Positions 13,683 to 18,362 of a stretch of 18,362 bases of DNA are shown here, in pieces. A program made the position numbers and the translations under genes. The notes under the pieces are model-generated. The model ran no database searches. It had not been told where the DNA came from and saw only the letters and a program-made list of their open reading frames with translations. Position 1 is the stretch's first letter. The number at the start of each line of letters is the position of its first letter. The stretch is from Acinetobacter sp. UBA3106 (GTDB taxonomy: Bacteria > Pseudomonadota > Gammaproteobacteria > Pseudomonadales > Moraxellaceae): positions 45,578-63,939 of the forward strand of contig DFAM01000007.1 in the NCBI GenBank assembly GCA_002365595.1. The letters are read 5' to 3'.

Positions 13683-16600
13683 TTAAGAATATTGACTGGC
13701 TTCAGCCTGATACATATCCATTGCTTCATCCATGCTCACATTGGCTGGAGGAGGCGGGACATTTGCAGGCTTGGCCTGCTCATAACTCACGGCTTTGGCC
13801 GCTTTGGATTTGACCTGATATTCAATATGAATCACGTCTTTACCGAAATAGTCGCGTAATTTCGCCAGCAGTTCATCCAGAGGAGCCACGTTCCAGTTTA
13901 AGCCCAAGTTGATATCTGCGGACGCATAAGGATAATCAATATGTAATTGCACTGGAATATGGTTACACATATCCACATTACAAAATGGCGTTAAGATCTT
14001 GCGTAAATCTTGACTCAATGCTGGGCCTAGATGTTCCGGGTTCAGCTTGATTTGAATGCTATTGGCACGTTTTTGACGTATTTCATTCAGGCTAAACGCT
14101 TTGGTCAGGCGTCCCATTGGACGGTCAAAACCTTCACGTTCATAAATTTCGCCTTCAATCACCACCACTTTTTCATTTTGAATAATGTCTTTAAAGCGCT
14201 GGAAGCGTTCATGATTGGCTGATACTTCAATACGGGCGGTACCATCATCTAGCGTTACCATCATGCGGTTTGGGAAGTTGGCGATATCCACCACCAGACC
14301 GGCAAATACCGTGGTCACACCACGGCGTGTAGGCGTCAGTTCATTAATGCGCTGCGAAATAAATGCTTTTAGCTCTGGACGGTAAACATCAATCGGATGT
14401 CCGGTCAGGTACAGTCCTAAGGTATCTTTTTCACCTTTTAAGCGGACTTCATCGGACCACGGTTTAACCGGTTTTGAAGGTTTGCGCTGAACTTCTTCAA
14501 CCTCACCGAATAAATCCATAATGCCGGATTCACGATTTGAACGCGCCTGTTCAGCCGCTTGTACGGCTTCTGGCAGTTGTGCCATCAGGTCAGCACGTTC
14601 AATACCCAGACAGTCCATAGCACCAGCACGAATGAGTGCTTCAAGGGTGCGCTTATTGATTTTTTTCATATCTACACGGTGGCAGAAATCAAATAAATCT
14701 TTATAAGGACCTTCTTGTGTACGTGAATCAATCACCGACTGCATGGCCGCTTCACCTACGCCTTTAATTGCACCCAAACCATAGACAATGGTTTTTGAAT
14801 CACTGGCATGGAACTGATAAATCGACATATTCACGGAAGGAGGCAGCACTTCCAGATTGTTATGACGGCAGTCATCAATCAGGAATACCACGTTATCGGT
14901 ATTTTGCATTTCCGATGTCATCACCGCTGACATAAATTCAGCAGGATAATGCGCTTTTAACCAGGCTGTTTGATAAGCAACCAGCGCATAGGCAGCCGCA
15001 TGTGATTTGTTAAAACCGTAGCCTGCGAATTTTTCCATATAGTCGAAGATATGGTTGGCTGTGGCTTCATCGATATCTTTTTCAGCAGCACCCTTAATAA
15101 AGATTTGACGCTGCTTGACCATTTCCTCGGGCTTTTTCTTACCCATGGCACGGCGTAACAAGTCCGCACCACCCAAACTATAGCCGGCACAGAACTGTGC
15201 TGCCTGCATCACCTGTTCCTGATACACCATAATCCCGTAAGTCGGTTCCAGCACACCTTCTAATAAGGGATGCAGATATTCAAACTCACCACCATGCATA
15301 CGGTGAATAAAGTCAGGAATAAGATCCATTGGACCTGGACGGTATAACGATACGAAGGCAATAATTTCTTCGAATTTGCTTGGACGTGCTTCCTTGAGCA
15401 TTTTTTTCATGCCCACGGATTCAAACTGGAATACCGCTGTGGTATTGGCAGTCGCAAATACCTCATAGGCCGGTTTGTCATCGAGTGGAATATAAGAAAT
15501 ATCGACAGGTGTAGTAATATCTGCCCGAGCGTTGATATGCTTGATGGCATCTTCAATTACGGTCAGGTTACGCAGTCCCAAGAAGTCGAATTTGACCAGA
15601 CCGGCAGCTTCCACATCGTCTTTATCAAATTGTGCGACGCGGTTAGTTCCATCGGCATCGCACATTACCGCTGAGTAGTCGGTCAGCTTAGTCGGTGCAA
15701 TCACCACACCACCGGCATGTTTACCGGTATTACGGGTAATACCCTCAAGTTTGAGTGCCATTTCCCATATTTCAGCGGCATCGTCATTGTCTGGGTTGGA
15801 TGGGTTGGTGACGATATCCTTAAGCTGTGGCTCAGCTTCCAGCGATTCTTCCAGACTCAAACCTAAGGGTTTGGTTGGAATCATTTTAGAAATACGGTCT
15901 GCCAAACCATAGGATTTACCCAATACACGTGCAACGTCCCGGATGGCACCTTTGGCCGCCATGGTTCCGAAAGTGGCGATCTGAGATACGGCATCTCGGC
16001 CATAGGTACGTGCCACATAGTCAATCACGCGGTCACGACCGGCAATACAGAAATCGACGTCAAAGTCGGGCATTGATACACGTTCCGGGTTCAGGAACCG
16101 TTCGAACAGCAGGTCGTAACGCAGTGGATCAAGATCGGTAATCTTTAAGCTATAAGCTACCAGTGAGCCGGCACCCGAACCACGACCCGGACCGACAGGT
16201 ACACCATTACCTTTGGACCACTGAATGAAGTCCATCACGATCAGGAAGTAGCCCGGGAAGCCCATGTCGAGAATAATCTTCACTTCGAAGGCTAAACGTT
16301 CGTCATAGGGTTTACGAATTTCAGGCCAGTCTTCATCACGTTTTTCAGGCGGATACAAGAAATTTAAGCGCTCTTCCAGACCCTGTTCGGATAAATGCGC
16401 AAAGTAGGTATCAATGGTATGACCTTCCGGAATCGGATAGTCCGGTAAGTCATTAAAGCCTAAACGCAGGGTAACGTTACAACGTTTGGCTATATGGTAG
16501 GTATTTTCAATTGCGGTCGGAATGTCTGAAAATAATTCAGTCATTTCTAGCGAATTTTTGAAATATTGTTCTGGGCTATAAGTTTTAGGACGACGGTTAT

Positions 16601-17252
16601 CGCCTAGTACATAACCATCGGCAATACAGACACGCGCTTCATGCGCTTCGAAATCTTCACGGCTAATAAAGTGCACATCGTTATGCGCGACTACACCAAT
16701 ATTATATTTTTTAGCGAGTTTAACCGCTTCTTCAATAAAGGCCTCTTCATCGGGACGCTGAGTACGACTCAAAGCCAAATAAACCCGATTGCCGAATTTT
16801 TCAATCCATTCCTGAAGTAGGGGTTCAGCCTTATCTGGATTTGAAGTGATCAGCATTTTGCCGACATCAGATTGCATGCCCAATAGCACAATCAGGTCTT
16901 GATGCTGATTGAGAATCCAGTCTTTTTGCACACATGGAATATCGAGTTGCTGACCGCGAATAAAGCCTTCAGATACCAGTTCGGTCAGATTACGCCAGCC
17001 TTTATTGGTCATCGACAACAATGTCACACGGTGTTCAGCATTATTCAGGCGAATTTCTGAACCTAAAATGGGTTTAATGCCTTTATCGAGACATTTTTTA
17101 TAGAATTTTACTGCAGCATGCAGGTTGGATAAGTCGGTAATCGCCAGTGCTGGCATTTCATCATTTGCAGCAGCTTTAATAAGATCAGATACACGTACGA
17201 TAGATTCTGTAATTGAAAATTCTGTATGTATACCAAGATGAACAAAGTGCAT
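13683..17252 (-). CDS. dnaE: DNA polymerase III alpha subunit DnaE
   Basis: A 1189-residue replicative polymerase alpha subunit, the usual length for DnaE1. It copies the chromosome as part of the Pol III core with epsilon, theta and the beta clamp. The N-terminal PHP domain (FVHLGIHTEFS, then LAITDLSNLHAAVKFY) covers about 1-270. The palm has VPVGPGRGSGAGSL (351-364) and the catalytic aspartates D398 and D400 in PDFDVDF plus D556 in VKFDFLGL. Fingers include KHAGGVVIAP and YGIMVYQEQVMQ, and GYGFNKSHAAAYA is near 744-756. IMDLFG at 911-916 is the likely clamp-binding site. An OB-fold domain covers about 980-1060. AGGGA stands 8 bases before ATG 17252. No frameshift or missing catalytic residue was seen. 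It is separated from metI upstream by about 240 bases. Confidence 0.97.
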   Translation of the reverse strand: MHFVHLGIHTEFSITESIVRVSDLIKAAANDEMPALAITDLSNLHAAVKFYKKCLDKGIKPILGSEIRLNNAEHRVTLLSMTNKGWRNLTELVSEGFIRGQQLDIPCVQKDWILNQHQDLIVLLGMQSDVGKMLITSNPDKAEPLLQEWIEKFGNRVYLALSRTQRPDEEAFIEEAVKLAKKYNIGVVAHNDVHFISREDFEAHEARVCIADGYVLGDNRRPKTYSPEQYFKNSLEMTELFSDIPTAIENTYHIAKRCNVTLRLGFNDLPDYPIPEGHTIDTYFAHLSEQGLEERLNFLYPPEKRDEDWPEIRKPYDERLAFEVKIILDMGFPGYFLIVMDFIQWSKGNGVPVGPGRGSGAGSLVAYSLKITDLDPLRYDLLFERFLNPERVSMPDFDVDFCIAGRDRVIDYVARTYGRDAVSQIATFGTMAAKGAIRDVARVLGKSYGLADRISKMIPTKPLGLSLEESLEAEPQLKDIVTNPSNPDNDDAAEIWEMALKLEGITRNTGKHAGGVVIAPTKLTDYSAVMCDADGTNRVAQFDKDDVEAAGLVKFDFLGLRNLTVIEDAIKHINARADITTPVDISYIPLDDKPAYEVFATANTTAVFQFESVGMKKMLKEARPSKFEEIIAFVSLYRPGPMDLIPDFIHRMHGGEFEYLHPLLEGVLEPTYGIMVYQEQVMQAAQFCAGYSLGGADLLRRAMGKKKPEEMVKQRQIFIKGAAEKDIDEATANHIFDYMEKFAGYGFNKSHAAAYALVAYQTAWLKAHYPAEFMSAVMTSEMQNTDNVVFLIDDCRHNNLEVLPPSVNMSIYQFHASDSKTIVYGLGAIKGVGEAAMQSVIDSRTQEGPYKDLFDFCHRVDMKKINKRTLEALIRAGAMDCLGIERADLMAQLPEAVQAAEQARSNRESGIMDLFGEVEEVQRKPSKPVKPWSDEVRLKGEKDTLGLYLTGHPIDVYRPELKAFISQRINELTPTRRGVTTVFAGLVVDIANFPNRMMVTLDDGTARIEVSANHERFQRFKDIIQNEKVVVIEGEIYEREGFDRPMGRLTKAFSLNEIRQKRANSIQIKLNPEHLGPALSQDLRKILTPFCNVDMCNHIPVQLHIDYPYASADINLGLNWNVAPLDELLAKLRDYFGKDVIHIEYQVKSKAAKAVSYEQAKPANVPPPPANVSMDEAMDMYQAEASQYS

Positions 17253-17453
17253 AAATGAGTCCCTGCAAAAACCACTGGATAGTTTAGCATGCTCTAATAA
17301 AAGTCATGGATTAATATTTAGCTAATTCAAGCTTAAAATTCGGCTTTTTGCAGCTGAATGGATGATGAGAGCTATACCAGCAGGTTCAACGATTTTGAAA
17401 CACTGCATCTAGATTGGAAATCACGCTGTATTTCAAATCGCATTTCTAGATAC

Positions 17454-17475
17454 AAAAAAGCCCTCAATTGAGGGC
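17454..17475 (-). terminator. Intrinsic terminator of metI
   Basis: A perfect 16-base palindrome at 17460-17475 (GCCCTC then its complement) is followed on the - strand by six T (17454-17459). It starts 15 bases past the metI stop. It ends the metNI unit before dnaE, so no metQ is joined downstream. Confidence 0.88.
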
Positions 17476-17490
17476 ATTCAATGATGGGGA

Positions 17491-18186
17491 TTATCTTAAG
17501 CGTGATAGCCATTCACCAAAGGTTTGTACAAATTGTACTAGCAATAACAAGACAATGACGGTCAGGATGACCACACTGGTATCAAAACGCTGGTAACCAT
17601 AGGAAATGGCCAGATCACCAATCCCACCGGCACCCACGGCACCTGCCATCGCCGTTGCGCCAATCAGGCTAATGGTGGCTGTAGTCAGGTTTAAAATCAG
17701 CGAGCTGCGTGCTTCAGGCAAAATAAATTTGAAAATAATTTGCAGGGGAGAGGCACCCATGGCTTGTGCCGATTCAATAATGCCTTCATTTACTTCAAGC
17801 AATGAAGTTTCGATTAACCGGCCCATATACGGACCAATATAAATGGTCAGTGGCACAATGGCAGCCCATGTACCGATAGAGGTACCCACCAACAATTTAG
17901 TCAGCGGAATAAAGGCAATCAGCAGGATAATAAACGGCAAGGAACGCAGCGCATTTACAATCGGGTTTAAGCCATGATAAATCACCCGGTTTGGCAGAAT
18001 GCCGTGAGGACGGGTCACCAGTAAAATGATGGCTTGAATAAAGCCCCAAATACAGCCGAACAGCATCGCAAAAAACACCATATGGAAAGTTTCTTGCAGG
18101 GCGGTAACAAACTGGTCAATTGAAAGTGAACTTTTCCAGTACGGTGCAGTGATTTCTGTCAGCCATTGAACAATTAAATCTCTCAT
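17491..18186 (-). CDS. metI: Methionine ABC transporter permease MetI
   Basis: A 231-residue inner-membrane permease of the methionine uptake (MUT) family, close to the usual ~217 with a longer start. With the ATPase MetN it forms the MetNI transporter that imports L- and D-methionine delivered by the lipoprotein MetQ. Several hydrophobic spans are visible (about 33-58, 80-98, 104-121, 163-190, 205-222). The EAA coupling motif is ESAQAMGASPLQIIFKFILPEA (138-159), and ISLIGATAMAGAVGAGGIGDLAI is the well conserved later segment. Its ATG overlaps the metN stop as ATGA, typical of coupled translation. A terminator follows directly. The first ~20 residues are more hydrophilic than in short MetI versions, but no better start is visible. 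Confidence 0.93.
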   Translation of the reverse strand: MRDLIVQWLTEITAPYWKSSLSIDQFVTALQETFHMVFFAMLFGCIWGFIQAIILLVTRPHGILPNRVIYHGLNPIVNALRSLPFIILLIAFIPLTKLLVGTSIGTWAAIVPLTIYIGPYMGRLIETSLLEVNEGIIESAQAMGASPLQIIFKFILPEARSSLILNLTTATISLIGATAMAGAVGAGGIGDLAISYGYQRFDTSVVILTVIVLLLLVQFVQTFGEWLSRLR

Positions 18187-18362
18187 GCGCTGACTCCAGA
18201 TCGTTCAACTTTGACGCCATTTTGCTGGAAAAAAGCAATCGTCTGTTCAATTACAGCAGGATCACCCAATAGCTGTACAAACATTTGTCCAATCACTGAA
18301 CCGTTAATTTCAGTCATATTGGCAAACAAAATATTCAAGCTGATATCAAACTGTTTAATGGC
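18183..18362 (-). CDS. metN: Methionine ABC transporter ATPase MetN (C-terminal end only)
   Basis: The frame runs in from the right edge and gives the last 59 residues before TGA at 18183-18185. The sequence fits the C-terminal NIL domain of MetN: FDISLNILFANMTEINGSVIGQMFVQLLG, then AVIEQTIAFFQQNGVKVERSG. The NIL domain binds methionine and inhibits uptake when the cell has enough. The nucleotide-binding part is outside the window. The overlap with metI makes the assignment secure. Confidence 0.93.
   Translation of the reverse strand, partial: AIKQFDISLNILFANMTEINGSVIGQMFVQLLGDPAVIEQTIAFFQQNGVKVERSGVSA

Noticed and set aside
17407..17451. Inverted ATCTAGA repeats upstream of dnaE
   Set aside because: The arms are only 7 bases, each is itself near-palindromic, and the inner pairing is poor, so it is probably chance in AT-rich sequence.

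Overview
The window looks like a chromosomal segment of an Acinetobacter-type gammaproteobacterium. This is an inference from low-to-moderate GC, AT-rich intergenic spacers, the mutS–fdxA and dnaE–trmJ–cysE neighbourhoods, and the character of the proteins. No tRNA, rRNA, CRISPR array, prophage or intact mobile element was seen. Most of it is ordinary core genome.

Layout, left half. The window opens in the last 80 codons of lptB (LPS export ATPase, + strand). About 1 kb without an intact gene follows. It carries a decayed type I secretion locus: the first part of a TolC-like outer-membrane channel gene, riddled with stops and frameshifts, joined almost directly to the last ~43 codons of an HlyD-type adaptor gene. 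After a strong terminator come three + strand genes: a YigZ/IMPACT-family gene (yigZ), a left-handed beta-helix acyltransferase overlapping it by 8 bases, and a two-domain universal stress protein. A convergent junction at about 3.53–3.67 kb holds a hairpin made of two opposed DnaA-box-like sequences and a weak bidirectional terminator.

Layout, right half. Everything from 3.67 kb to the end is on the - strand apart from one doubtful 46-codon ORF. Listed by rising coordinate, these are a class I O-methyltransferase, an M15-type zinc peptidase lipoprotein, fdxA (7Fe-8S ferredoxin), mutS (mismatch repair), a 330-base spacer, a large alpha/beta-hydrolase (lipase-like) lipoprotein, a TPR lipoprotein, cysE, trmJ, dnaE, metI and the 3' end of metN. 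Clean intrinsic terminators close the M15, fdxA, mutS, TPR and metI units, so most are short transcription units. The exceptions are dnaE–trmJ–cysE, whose spacing and overlap suggest read-through, and metN–metI, which overlap by 4 bases.

Functional themes are DNA replication and repair (dnaE, mutS), sulfur amino acids (cysE for cysteine synthesis, metNI for methionine uptake), tRNA modification (trmJ), Fe-S electron transfer (fdxA) and three predicted outer-membrane or periplasmic lipoproteins of unproven function. I see no convincing new multi-gene system. The items most worth a second look are the secretion-system relic, the paired DnaA-box hairpin, the 13-bp hairpin ahead of the TPR lipoprotein gene, and the lipase-like lipoprotein with a ~370-residue uncharacterised N-terminal region.
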